Shown: positions 1 to 5,915 of the stretch, in pieces
Numbering within the stretch: position 1 is the stretch's first letter
How the letters are laid out: every line of letters begins with the position of its first letter
Source of the DNA: an uncultured Porphyromonadaceae bacterium
Lineage (GTDB): Bacteria > Bacteroidota > Bacteroidia > Bacteroidales > Muribaculaceae
Reading direction: 5' to 3'
Length of the DNA: 32,762 nt
Assembly (NCBI GenBank): GCA_947176615.1
Contig: CAMWRO010000003.1
Location: 1 to 32,762, forward strand
Program-made: the position numbers and the translations under genes
The notes under the pieces: model-generated
What the model saw: only the letters and a program-made list of their open reading frames with translations
What the model was told of the DNA's origin: nothing
Database searches by the model: none

Positions 1-627
1 ACCGTGCGCCCCGGCAACCTGCTGCTCATCGACTCGGGCGGCAACTACCTCGACGGCACTACCGACATCACCCGCACCATCGCGATAGGCAACCCGACAG
101 CCGCCATGCGCCACGACTTCACCCTTGTCATGAAAGGCCACATCGCCATCGCCACCGCAGTCTTCCCCGAAGGCACCCGCGGCGCGCAGCTCGACGCTAT
201 GGCCCGCATGCCGCTCTGGAAAGAGGGCAAAAGCTACCTCCACGGCACAGGCCACGGCGTGGGCCACTTCCTCAACTGCCACGAAGGCCCCCAAAGCATA
301 CGCCTCAACGACACGATGGCACCGCTGACCCCCGGAATGGTGACTTCCAACGAGCCGGGAGTATATCTCGCCGGCCGTTACGGAATCCGCTGCGAAAACC
401 TCATCGTCACCGTCGAAAAAGCCGAGACCGAATTTGGTCGCTTCTACGCCTTTGACACGGTCACACTGTGCCCGTTTGACCGCATGCTTTTCGACACTTC
501 AATCATGTCTGCCGATGAAATCGCGTGGGTCAACAACTACCATGCAACCGTTTACCGCGAGCTGTCCCCGCTGCTCACATCGGCCGAAGCCGCATGGCTC
601 CGCTCGGCTTGCGCACCTATAAATTAA
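1..627 (+). CDS. Xaa-Pro aminopeptidase (M24B), C-terminal part
   Basis: The reading frame is open at the left edge of the window, so only the C-terminal ~208 residues are present; the GTG at position 4 is probably internal. Family: metallopeptidase M24B (aminopeptidase P), which removes an N-terminal residue preceding proline and usually needs two Mn2+ ions. The pita-bread metal ligands are visible in order: the two aspartates in DGTTDITRT, the histidine region HGTGHGVGHFLNCHEGP, the glutamate in NEPGVY and the glutamate in GIRCENL. The C-terminal tail (NNYHATVYRELSPLL) is typical of the long, three-domain form of about 600 residues. No signal can be judged because the N-terminus is missing. 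A hairpin-forming repeat follows the stop codon directly. Confidence 0.93.
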   Translation, partial: TVRPGNLLLIDSGGNYLDGTTDITRTIAIGNPTAAMRHDFTLVMKGHIAIATAVFPEGTRGAQLDAMARMPLWKEGKSYLHGTGHGVGHFLNCHEGPQSIRLNDTMAPLTPGMVTSNEPGVYLAGRYGIRCENLIVTVEKAETEFGRFYAFDTVTLCPFDRMLFDTSIMSADEIAWVNNYHATVYRELSPLLTSAEAAWLRSACAPIN

Positions 628-633
628 CGGTTT

Positions 634-706
634 AAGGTTTGGGGTTAAGGTTTAGACAAATGACACTTGCGAAAAGGCTATCAACTAAACCTTAAAACCA
701 AACCCT
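634..706. repeat. Imperfect inverted repeat of GGTTTAAGG type
   Basis: Left arm 634-655 and right arm 685-706 match at 19 of 22 positions, including a perfect 11-bp inner part (TTAAGGTTTAG / CTAAACCTTAA). The sequence is built from variants of GGTTTAAGG and AACCTTAAAC and starts a few bases after the aminopeptidase stop. Further AACCCTAAAC units continue to about 735. The hairpin could terminate transcription, although no clear U-tract follows. The same motif reappears after the alkaline phosphatase gene (11547-11570). Confidence 0.6.
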
Positions 707-741
707 AAACTCAAAATAAACTCAAACCCTAAACCAACAAA

Positions 742-1296
742 ATGGCCCTTATACTCCCGGTTCGCGGGTTTACCCCGCAGATAGGACAAGACTGTTTCCT
801 TGCCCCCAACGCCACCGTCGTCGGCGACGTCATCATGGGTGACGAATGCAGCATCTGGTTCAACGCCGTGCTGCGCGGCGATGTCAACTCAATACGCATC
901 GGCAACCGAGTCAACATTCAGGACGGCTCGGTGCTTCACACTCTATATCAGAAATCGACCATCGAAATCGGCGACGACGTGTCAATCGGACACAACGTCA
1001 CCATCCACGGTGCCAAAATCCATGACTACGCGCTCATCGGCATGGGCGCCGTCGTGATGGACGATGCCGAAGTGGGCGAAGGCGCGCTTGTCGCCGCCGG
1101 AGCCGTCGTGCTTTCCCGCACAAAAATCGGCCCCAACGAACTGTGGGGAGGCGCACCGGCCAAATTCATCAAAATGGTCGACCCCGAGACATCGCGAGAA
1201 CTGAACCGCAAAATCGCCCACAACTATCTGATGTACTCCCGCTGGTACACAGACCCCGAGGTCGCAGATGCTGCCCGGAATGAAAATCTCGACTAA
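742..1296 (+). CDS. Gamma-carbonic anhydrase-like hexapeptide-repeat protein
   Basis: A 184-residue left-handed beta-helix protein of the YrdA/PaaY/CaiE type (gamma class carbonic anhydrase-like). Hexapeptide repeats cover roughly residues 15-135. The three zinc-ligand histidines of the family are present at H66 (SVLHTLY), H84 and H89 (SIGHNVTIHG), and the strand IGMGAVVMDDAEVGEGALV is characteristic. A C-terminal helix (SRELNRKIAHNYLMYSRWY) follows, as expected for the trimeric family. Conserved ligands allow metal binding, but many members have no proven carbonic anhydrase activity, so the substrate remains open. It stands alone between a repeat region and the rpsU promoter; cytoplasmic, no signal peptide. 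Confidence 0.85.
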   Translation: MALILPVRGFTPQIGQDCFLAPNATVVGDVIMGDECSIWFNAVLRGDVNSIRIGNRVNIQDGSVLHTLYQKSTIEIGDDVSIGHNVTIHGAKIHDYALIGMGAVVMDDAEVGEGALVAAGAVVLSRTKIGPNELWGGAPAKFIKMVDPETSRELNRKIAHNYLMYSRWYTDPEVADAARNENLD

Positions 1297-1309
1297 ATTT
1301 GTTAAAAAT

Positions 1310-1340
1310 TTTGCCATTCAAAAAACAATTCGTAAATTTG
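1310..1340 (+). promoter_or_regulatory. Bacteroidetes-type promoter of rpsU
   Basis: TTTG at 1310-1313, a 19-nt spacer and TAAATTTG at 1333-1340 match the Bacteroidetes -33/-7 consensus exactly. Predicted start near 1347, giving a leader of about 110 nt before rpsU. Confidence 0.8.
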
Positions 1341-1346
1341 CCGCGC

Positions 1347-1456
1347 TAAAAGACAGTCCGACCGCGACTTACAACGGCGTTTTCAATGTTAGCCGCTAAA
1401 GGACTGCTACTTACAGGCGCAATTAACAACAAAAACAATATAATCAAGAAAACAAC
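1347..1456 (+). other. Long 5' leader of rpsU
   Basis: The predicted leader contains complementary segments CAGTCC (1354-1359) and GGACTG (1401-1406) that could close a stem-loop. The last ~35 nt before the start codon are A-rich and contain no Shine-Dalgarno sequence. Ribosomal protein genes often carry autoregulatory leaders, but this one matches no family I recognise, and the regulatory role is inference. Confidence 0.35.
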
Positions 1457-1648
1457 ATGATCATCGTACAAGTAAAAGAAGGTGAACCCATTGAAAAGGC
1501 ACTGAAGAAATTCAAGCGCAAATTTGAAAAAACCGGTATCGTCCGCGAGCTCCGCAGCCGTCAGGCTTTTGAAAAGCCCTCGGTTACCAACCGCAAGAAA
1601 ATGATGAAAGCGGTCTACGTTCAGCATCTCCGCGCCACTGAGGAATAA
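1457..1648 (+). CDS. rpsU: 30S ribosomal protein S21 (bS21)
   Basis: The 63-residue product (MIIVQVKEGEPIEKALKKFK...) has the full length and sequence pattern of bS21: an N-terminal strand, a basic helix rich in Lys/Arg (KKFKRKFEKTGIVRELRSR) and the FEKPSVTNRKKMMKA segment. bS21 binds the small subunit near the 3' end of 16S rRNA. In Bacteroidetes it helps hide the anti-Shine-Dalgarno sequence, consistent with the lack of Shine-Dalgarno motifs throughout this window. It is monocistronic, with its own promoter and a hairpin after the stop. Confidence 0.97.
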   Translation: MIIVQVKEGEPIEKALKKFKRKFEKTGIVRELRSRQAFEKPSVTNRKKMMKAVYVQHLRATEE

Positions 1649-1680
1649 TCCCCCTCCTTTTATTTGATTAAAATACACCG

Positions 1681-1717
1681 ATAACGGTGAGGAACACAAC
1701 CGATTCCCCACCGCTAT
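1681..1717 (+). terminator. Hairpin downstream of rpsU
   Basis: CGGTGAGGAA (1685-1694) pairs with TTCCCCACCG (1704-1713) with one mismatch and a 9-nt loop; outer ATA/TAT can extend it. The following sequence is T-rich but not a clean U-tract, so it is a moderate terminator candidate. Confidence 0.5.
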
Positions 1718-1761
1718 TGTTGTATGTATGACCCACCTCCTCAACACCCTTTTGAACAGTC

Positions 1762-2448
1762 ATGAAAATAGGAATAATCGTTGCAATGGAGAAGGAGTTG
1801 AAACTCCTGCTGCCACTGCTTGAAAACCGTCAGGAAACAGTTAAAAACGACGTGACATTCCACATCGGTACCGTCAACGGCAACGAAGTCATCGCCATGC
1901 AGTGCGGCATCGGCAAAGTCAACGCCGCGATGGGCGCACTGACACTCATTGACCTCTTTGAGCCCGAAATCGTCATCAACACGGGCGTTGCCGGCGGCAC
2001 AGGCTCCGACGCAGGAGTCCTCGACGTGGTAATCGCCGACCGCGTGGCCTACCACGACTTCTGGTGTCTCGGCGAGGAATGGGGACAAGTGCCCGGATGT
2101 CCCAAATTTTTCAATACCGTCAACTTTCATCTCCTCGACGATACAGAGAATCCACGCATCAAGCGCGGCCTCATAGCCTCGGGCGACCTTTTCGTCTCCA
2201 AGCCCTCCGAAGTCGAGTTCATCCGCAGCATCTACCCCGATGTCAAGGCCGTCGACATGGAATCGGCCGCCATTGCACAAGTCTGCCACCTGAAGGGAGT
2301 CCTGTTTTACTGCATGCGCGTCATCAGCGACACTCCCGGGGGAGCCGACAACATCAGCCAGTATGAAAACTTCTGGGAAGATGCCCCGAGACAGACATTT
2401 GACATCCTTCACACCCTCCTGAGCCGCATTTCTGACTCGCCGCGATGA
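1762..2448 (+). CDS. mtnN: 5'-methylthioadenosine/S-adenosylhomocysteine nucleosidase
   Basis: A 228-residue protein matching MtnN (Pfs) over its full length. It hydrolyses the glycosidic bond of methylthioadenosine and S-adenosylhomocysteine, feeding the activated-methyl cycle and S-ribosylhomocysteine formation. Visible hallmarks are the N-terminal MKIGIIVAMEKE with the catalytic-base glutamate E12, the GIGKVNAA and NTGVAGG nucleoside-phosphorylase-fold motifs, VDMESAAIAQV (ribose-binding Met-Glu) and RVISDTPGG with the purine-contacting aspartate. Its last four bases (ATGA) overlap the start of the next gene, so the two are probably translationally coupled. Cytoplasmic. Confidence 0.95.
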   Translation: MKIGIIVAMEKELKLLLPLLENRQETVKNDVTFHIGTVNGNEVIAMQCGIGKVNAAMGALTLIDLFEPEIVINTGVAGGTGSDAGVLDVVIADRVAYHDFWCLGEEWGQVPGCPKFFNTVNFHLLDDTENPRIKRGLIASGDLFVSKPSEVEFIRSIYPDVKAVDMESAAIAQVCHLKGVLFYCMRVISDTPGGADNISQYENFWEDAPRQTFDILHTLLSRISDSPR

Positions 2449-3101
2449 AAGACCTGAAAGGCATCAAGGGGAAATACTACATCGCCCGACTCATCGAGGA
2501 AGGGGAACACGAACATCAGGACTTCAAATTCGCAATCAGTGACGCCCGCAAAATCGCACGCAGCATCTCGGCGTTTGCCAACAATGACGGCGGCCGCCTC
2601 CTCATCGGCGTAAAAGACAACGGCGTGATTGCCGGCGTGCGCAACGAGGAAGACATCTATGTCATCGAGCAAGCTGCCGAAATGTACTGCGAGCCGCGAC
2701 AGGAAATCACCGTAACCTCCTTTGTCTGCGAAGGCGGGGCAATCGTGTTCCGCGTCGAGATACCACGCTCCACCGTGCGCCCCGTCACCGTGAAAGAAGC
2801 CGACGGGTCACGGCGCGCCTACTACCGCGTCAAGGATGAAAACATCTCGGCACCGCCACTGATGGTTAAGGCGTGGCGGCAGAGCGCGACCCCGTGCGGA
2901 CGCACACTTTCCCTCACCGCCCCCGAGCAGAAACTCCTCGAAATGTGTGCCGACGGAACCACGCTCGACGACTTCGTCATCGCCGCCCGCATATCCCGCG
3001 CCACCGGCGAGGACATCGTCGTCGCCCTCTACGGCATGGGCATCATCGACTTCGGCTACGATGGCTCCCGATTTAACATCATTCTGAAAAATCAGCTGTA
3101 A
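2445..3101 (+). CDS. AlbA_2 (Schlafen-type) domain protein
   Basis: A 218-residue protein. The N-terminal half (about residues 10-130) is an AlbA_2 domain: EHEHQDFKFAISDARKIARSISAFANNDGG followed by RLLIGVKDNGVIAGV is the signature of this putative nucleic-acid or nucleotide-binding fold, often annotated as an ATP-binding or Schlafen AlbA_2 protein. The C-terminal part (about 150-218) looks like a small winged-helix segment (TAPEQKLLEMCADG..LDDFVIAARISRATGEDIVVALYGMGIIDF). The start overlaps mtnN by 4 bp, so it is co-translated with a housekeeping nucleosidase rather than standing in a mobile context. The exact function is unknown in this family. Confidence 0.82.
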   Translation: MKDLKGIKGKYYIARLIEEGEHEHQDFKFAISDARKIARSISAFANNDGGRLLIGVKDNGVIAGVRNEEDIYVIEQAAEMYCEPRQEITVTSFVCEGGAIVFRVEIPRSTVRPVTVKEADGSRRAYYRVKDENISAPPLMVKAWRQSATPCGRTLSLTAPEQKLLEMCADGTTLDDFVIAARISRATGEDIVVALYGMGIIDFGYDGSRFNIILKNQL

Positions 3102-3102
3102 A

Positions 3103-3124
3103 AAATACCCACATCCGGGTATTT
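3103..3124. terminator. Short hairpin after the AlbA_2 gene
   Basis: AAATACCC (3103-3110) and GGGTATTT (3117-3124) form a perfect 8-bp stem with a 6-nt loop, starting 2 nt after the stop codon. The U-rich side faces the minus strand, so termination of the + strand gene is only moderately supported. Confidence 0.5.
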
Positions 3125-3152
3125 CACAGTCAATTGAATAGCCGTAACTTTG
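3122..3152 (+). promoter_or_regulatory. Promoter of a probable small RNA
   Basis: TAACTTTG at 3145-3152 is a perfect -7 element. TTTC at 3122-3125, 19 nt upstream, is one base off the -33 element. No gene-length ORF lies between it and the terminator at 3251-3300. Confidence 0.6.
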
Positions 3153-3158
3153 CATCGG

Positions 3159-3300
3159 AAAAACAGAATAACGTGAAGCCTCATAGCAGGGCATCCACAT
3201 CTCCGATGCCCTGAGAGCAATCTATTTTATTGAAAAAAGCTATTGTTTGACAACGGCACCGGGCGATTTGCGAAAATCCCCGGTGCCGTTGCTTTTTTTT
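3159..3300 (+). ncRNA. Candidate small non-coding RNA
   Basis: A transcript of about 140 nt is predicted from the -7 element at 3145-3152 to a strong intrinsic terminator at 3251-3300. It contains an internal perfect hairpin CAGGGCATC / GATGCCCTG (9 bp, 9-nt loop, 3185-3211 approximately) and an A/U-rich single-stranded stretch (about 3220-3250) before the terminator, an architecture common in trans-acting sRNAs. I do not recognise it as SRP RNA, 6S RNA, tmRNA or RNase P RNA. A GTG-initiated 13-codon ORF from 3174 lies inside, so a tiny peptide or leader role is the alternative. Boundaries are estimates. Confidence 0.5.
3251..3300 (+). terminator. Strong intrinsic terminator
   Basis: CAACGGCACCGGG (3251-3263) pairs perfectly with CCCGGTGCCGTTG (3279-3291) over 13 bp, followed by C and eight T residues (3293-3300). 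Confidence 0.9.
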
Positions 3301-3413
3301 CATCTGCCATTACCGCTCCCAATAGCCGCTATCGAAAAAATCACTCAATCATGTCGATTTTTCGGGCGGGAAGTTTGTTACTTTGTCATGAATTTAAAAT
3401 AACAGGAATTACA

Positions 3414-3605
3414 ATGAATACCCCTTTGATTACTTGGAGCTGTATAGTGGCCTTTTTCATTATTGTGATGATAACCAATATCGTCATTGCCGCCGTTCAC
3501 AACCGCGGTCATCACCGCTTTATCGAAATCGGCAGCGAGAATGAAGAATTTTATGTACCCGGCGACCGCAGAAATGTCGATGAGCATGATGACGAAGATT
3601 TCTGA
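3414..3605 (+). CDS. Small single-pass membrane protein
   Basis: A 63-residue protein starting at the ATG in ACAATGAATACC. An in-frame upstream extension to 3243 is rejected because it would run through the sRNA terminator. Residues ~6-28 (ITWSCIVAFFIIVMITNIVIAAV) form one transmembrane helix. A basic patch (HNRGHHR) and a strongly acidic tail (DEHDDEDF) follow. A possible -7 element TTACTTTG lies at 3379-3386. The end overlaps the start of the exporter gene, so it is likely cotranscribed and may be an accessory of that transporter. No known family is recognised. Confidence 0.65.
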   Translation: MNTPLITWSCIVAFFIIVMITNIVIAAVHNRGHHRFIEIGSENEEFYVPGDRRNVDEHDDEDF

Positions 3606-4392
3606 CACAGCCGTCAGCCCGACAGGCGGCCTGTGCAGCCGCGAACTGTGCAGGTTTCTGTCACGCTACGGAGCGTGGCTCCTCGGAAGCGGCGCGACAT
3701 GCATAAGGCTTGAAAAAAACATGAAACGAATCGCCGATGCCTATGGCAAGGAGGTCGAGCTGACCGTCATGCCGCGCCACATCCATGTCACCGTCTACGA
3801 GCCGGGGCGCAACGACATGACCACCGCCATCTCGTCGGTTCAGGCCACCGCTATCAGTTTCAACATCAACACAATGCTCAGCCGACTGAGCTGGGAGGTC
3901 GCCGACCGGAAAATCTCGTTTGCCGAGGCCGAGAGACAATTTGAACAGATTATCACGAGCGACACCCAGAACCGCTGGCTCGTTCTGTTGCTCGTCACCC
4001 TCGCCAACGCCTCGTTCTGCCGTCTCTTTGGAGGCGACGCAGTGGCTATGGCAATCGTAGCGATTGCCACAGCCGCCGGCTACTACCTCAAGCAGCTCCT
4101 CCTCGGGCGCGGTGCCGACGTGCGCGTCGTGTTCCTCGTCTGCTCCTTTGTATCCTCGATTCTCGGCGCGACCGACAGTCTTTTCTCTATCGGCGCCACA
4201 CCCGAAATCGCCATCGGCACAAGCGTGCTTTACCTCGTGCCCGGCATACCGTTTCTCAACTCGTTCAGCGACATGCTTTACCGGCACTACATCTGCGCCT
4301 ACAGCCGCTTTGCCGACGCGGTCGTCCTGACCGCCTGCCTCTCCACAGGCCTGTGTGCCGGGATGTCACTCATGCATGTCGGAATGTTCTAA
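3589..4392 (+). CDS. Threonine/serine exporter ThrE-type, N-terminal subunit
   Basis: A protein of about 267 residues with a soluble N-terminal domain (about 1-125) and several membrane helices (about 130-148, 150-170, 178-196, 205-228, 243-262). This is the DUF1212/ThrE N-terminal family, which exports threonine and serine in corynebacteria. Characteristic pieces are the start of the soluble domain (YGAWLLGSGATCIRLEKNMKRIA), the VMPRHIHVTV strand and LVPGIPFLNSFSDML. The open frame extends to 3487, but ATGs at 3574, 3580, 3586 and 3589 are better starts because the longer version buries most of the small gene before it. I use 3589; any of these overlaps that gene by 17-32 bp. The partner domain is encoded separately just downstream. 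The true substrate is not proven. Confidence 0.85.
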   Translation: MTKISDTAVSPTGGLCSRELCRFLSRYGAWLLGSGATCIRLEKNMKRIADAYGKEVELTVMPRHIHVTVYEPGRNDMTTAISSVQATAISFNINTMLSRLSWEVADRKISFAEAERQFEQIITSDTQNRWLVLLLVTLANASFCRLFGGDAVAMAIVAIATAAGYYLKQLLLGRGADVRVVFLVCSFVSSILGATDSLFSIGATPEIAIGTSVLYLVPGIPFLNSFSDMLYRHYICAYSRFADAVVLTACLSTGLCAGMSLMHVGMF

Positions 4393-4404
4393 CGTTAACA
4401 ACCC

Positions 4405-4887
4405 ATGATACTACAGATTTTACAGGATGCATTATTCGCAGCGATAGCAGCAATCGGTTTTGCCGCTATCAGCCGCCCTCCGCGACGAGCCTACCTCTAC
4501 TGCGCGATTATCGCCGCCGTCGGTCACTCGACTCGTTTCATCATGATGCACGAGCAGTTTTTCAGCATGAACATCGTCTTGGCCACCTTCCTCGCCTCGT
4601 TTTTTGTCGGCAGCCTCGCAGTCTTCCTCTCCCCTGTCGCCCGCACCCCCGCCGAGACATGCCTATTTCCGGCTCTCCTCCCGATGATTCCCGGAATCTA
4701 CGCCTACAAGAGCTTTGGCGGTCTCGCGATGTGCATTTTCGGCAACGACGAGTCCTCTTTCAGCCACTATTTCTATCTTTTCGCCCAAAACGGCCTCACA
4801 TGTCTATTTATTCTTTTAGGCATGGTCATCGGCGCCACCATTCCCATCTTCATCTTCAAAAAAGTATCTTTCCAAGCAACGAGATAA
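4405..4887 (+). CDS. Threonine/serine exporter ThrE-type, C-terminal subunit (DUF3815)
   Basis: A 160-residue, almost wholly hydrophobic protein with about four to five transmembrane helices. It matches the ThrB-like/DUF3815 half of ThrE exporters, including the family motif FPALLPMIPGIYAYKSFGG. It begins 12 bp after the N-terminal subunit gene, so the two together form a split two-gene exporter. The order soluble-domain subunit then membrane subunit is the usual one in Bacteroidetes. Inner membrane. Confidence 0.85.
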   Translation: MILQILQDALFAAIAAIGFAAISRPPRRAYLYCAIIAAVGHSTRFIMMHEQFFSMNIVLATFLASFFVGSLAVFLSPVARTPAETCLFPALLPMIPGIYAYKSFGGLAMCIFGNDESSFSHYFYLFAQNGLTCLFILLGMVIGATIPIFIFKKVSFQATR

Positions 4888-4900
4888 CAGGATTTTTCGC

Positions 4901-4908
4901 TATATTTG
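4901..4908 (+). promoter_or_regulatory. -7 element just before the LysR gene
   Basis: TATATTTG matches TAnnTTTG and ends only 7 nt before the LysR ATG at 4916, which would give a very short or absent leader. No TTTG is found at the expected upstream distance, so the element is only partly supported. Confidence 0.45.
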
Positions 4909-4915
4909 TCACATT

Positions 4916-5815
4916 ATGGAACTTCGTCAGCTCAAATACTTCGTCAAAGTCGCCGAAACGCTCAACTTCTCCGAGGCCGCCAAGACTCTCTGCGTCCCAC
5001 AGAGCACCCTATCCCAGCAAGTAAAGCAGCTCGAACAGGAAATGGGTTCGCAACTGCTCGTGCGCACCAGCCACAGCGTCGGGCTGACCGAGGCCGGACA
5101 GGAACTGCTCCCCTACGCCCGCGAGACCCTGCGAAATGCCGAGCAATGTGTCGAGCGCATCCACGACCTCAACAGCCTCGCAACCGGGACGCTCAACATC
5201 GGCGTGACCTACTCCTTCAGTCCCATTCTGACCGAGACCCTCATCACATTCATGAAACTATACCCCCGCATCAAGCTCAACATCTACTACAAACCGATGG
5301 CCGAGCTGATGGAGATGCTGCGTGAACGAAAGGTGGACTTCCTCCTCGCATTCCGCCCCACACACCCTGTCGAAGGGGTCGAGTCTCACATCCTGTTCCA
5401 GAACAACCTTGCCGTAATCGTCGGCACCCACCACCCTCTCGCATCACGCAAGAGCGTCACCATCGACGACCTGAAACGGTTTGACCTCGCCCTCCCCGCC
5501 CGCGGGCTTCAGGCCCGCAACGCTTTCGAGGCAACCGTGGCCCCCTACATCCGGCTGACCCCGCGCATCGAGCTTAATGAAGTCAACATCCTGCTGAAAC
5601 TCATAAGGCAATCGATGCTCGTCACCATCCTTGCCGAGGCAACAATACACAACGAGACCGGCGTGGTCGCAATCCCGCTCGACATCCCCGACAACGAAAT
5701 GGCCGGATGCGTCCACACTCTCCGCAACACCTACCGCAAGCGGTCAATGCAGGAATTCATCCGCCTCCTGAGCGAATCAGTCGCCGTCCGCGACCGCCAG
5801 ACTGACTGGATTTGA
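4916..5815 (+). CDS. LysR-family transcriptional regulator
   Basis: A 299-residue LysR-type regulator. Residues 1-60 hold the winged helix-turn-helix (MELRQLKYFVKVAETLNFSE..KTLCVPQSTLSQQVKQLEQ), followed by a linker helix and the periplasmic-binding-like effector domain (about 90-295; TGTLNIGVTYSFSPIL begins it). This organisation resembles the CynR/CysB/BenM type; the inducer cannot be read from the sequence. It lies 28 bp after the exporter genes and 100 bp before the GH127 gene, all on the same strand, so either neighbour could be a target. LysR proteins usually regulate divergent genes, which is not the arrangement here. Confidence 0.93.
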   Translation: MELRQLKYFVKVAETLNFSEAAKTLCVPQSTLSQQVKQLEQEMGSQLLVRTSHSVGLTEAGQELLPYARETLRNAEQCVERIHDLNSLATGTLNIGVTYSFSPILTETLITFMKLYPRIKLNIYYKPMAELMEMLRERKVDFLLAFRPTHPVEGVESHILFQNNLAVIVGTHHPLASRKSVTIDDLKRFDLALPARGLQARNAFEATVAPYIRLTPRIELNEVNILLKLIRQSMLVTILAEATIHNETGVVAIPLDIPDNEMAGCVHTLRNTYRKRSMQEFIRLLSESVAVRDRQTDWI

Positions 5816-5845
5816 CCTCGTTCTGAAAAAGTTCATCTAAAAAAC

Positions 5846-5876
5846 ATTGACTTTCCGATTATTATGTTTATATTTG
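5846..5876 (+). promoter_or_regulatory. Promoter of the GH127-like gene
   Basis: TTG at 5847-5849, a 19-nt spacer and TATATTTG at 5869-5876. The predicted start near 5883 gives a leader of about 33 nt before the ATG at 5916. Confidence 0.7.
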
Positions 5877-5915
5877 CGCAATAAGTGTAAAAAATACCAT
5901 TATACTATTGCGACC

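Noticed and set aside
3243..3413. Upstream extension of the 63-aa membrane protein
   Set aside because: It would begin before the intrinsic terminator at 3251-3300 and read through it; the ATG at 3414 directly precedes the membrane helix.
5847..5915. N-terminal extension of the GH127-like protein
   Set aside because: It overlaps the TTG-19-TATATTTG promoter and would precede a clear signal peptide.
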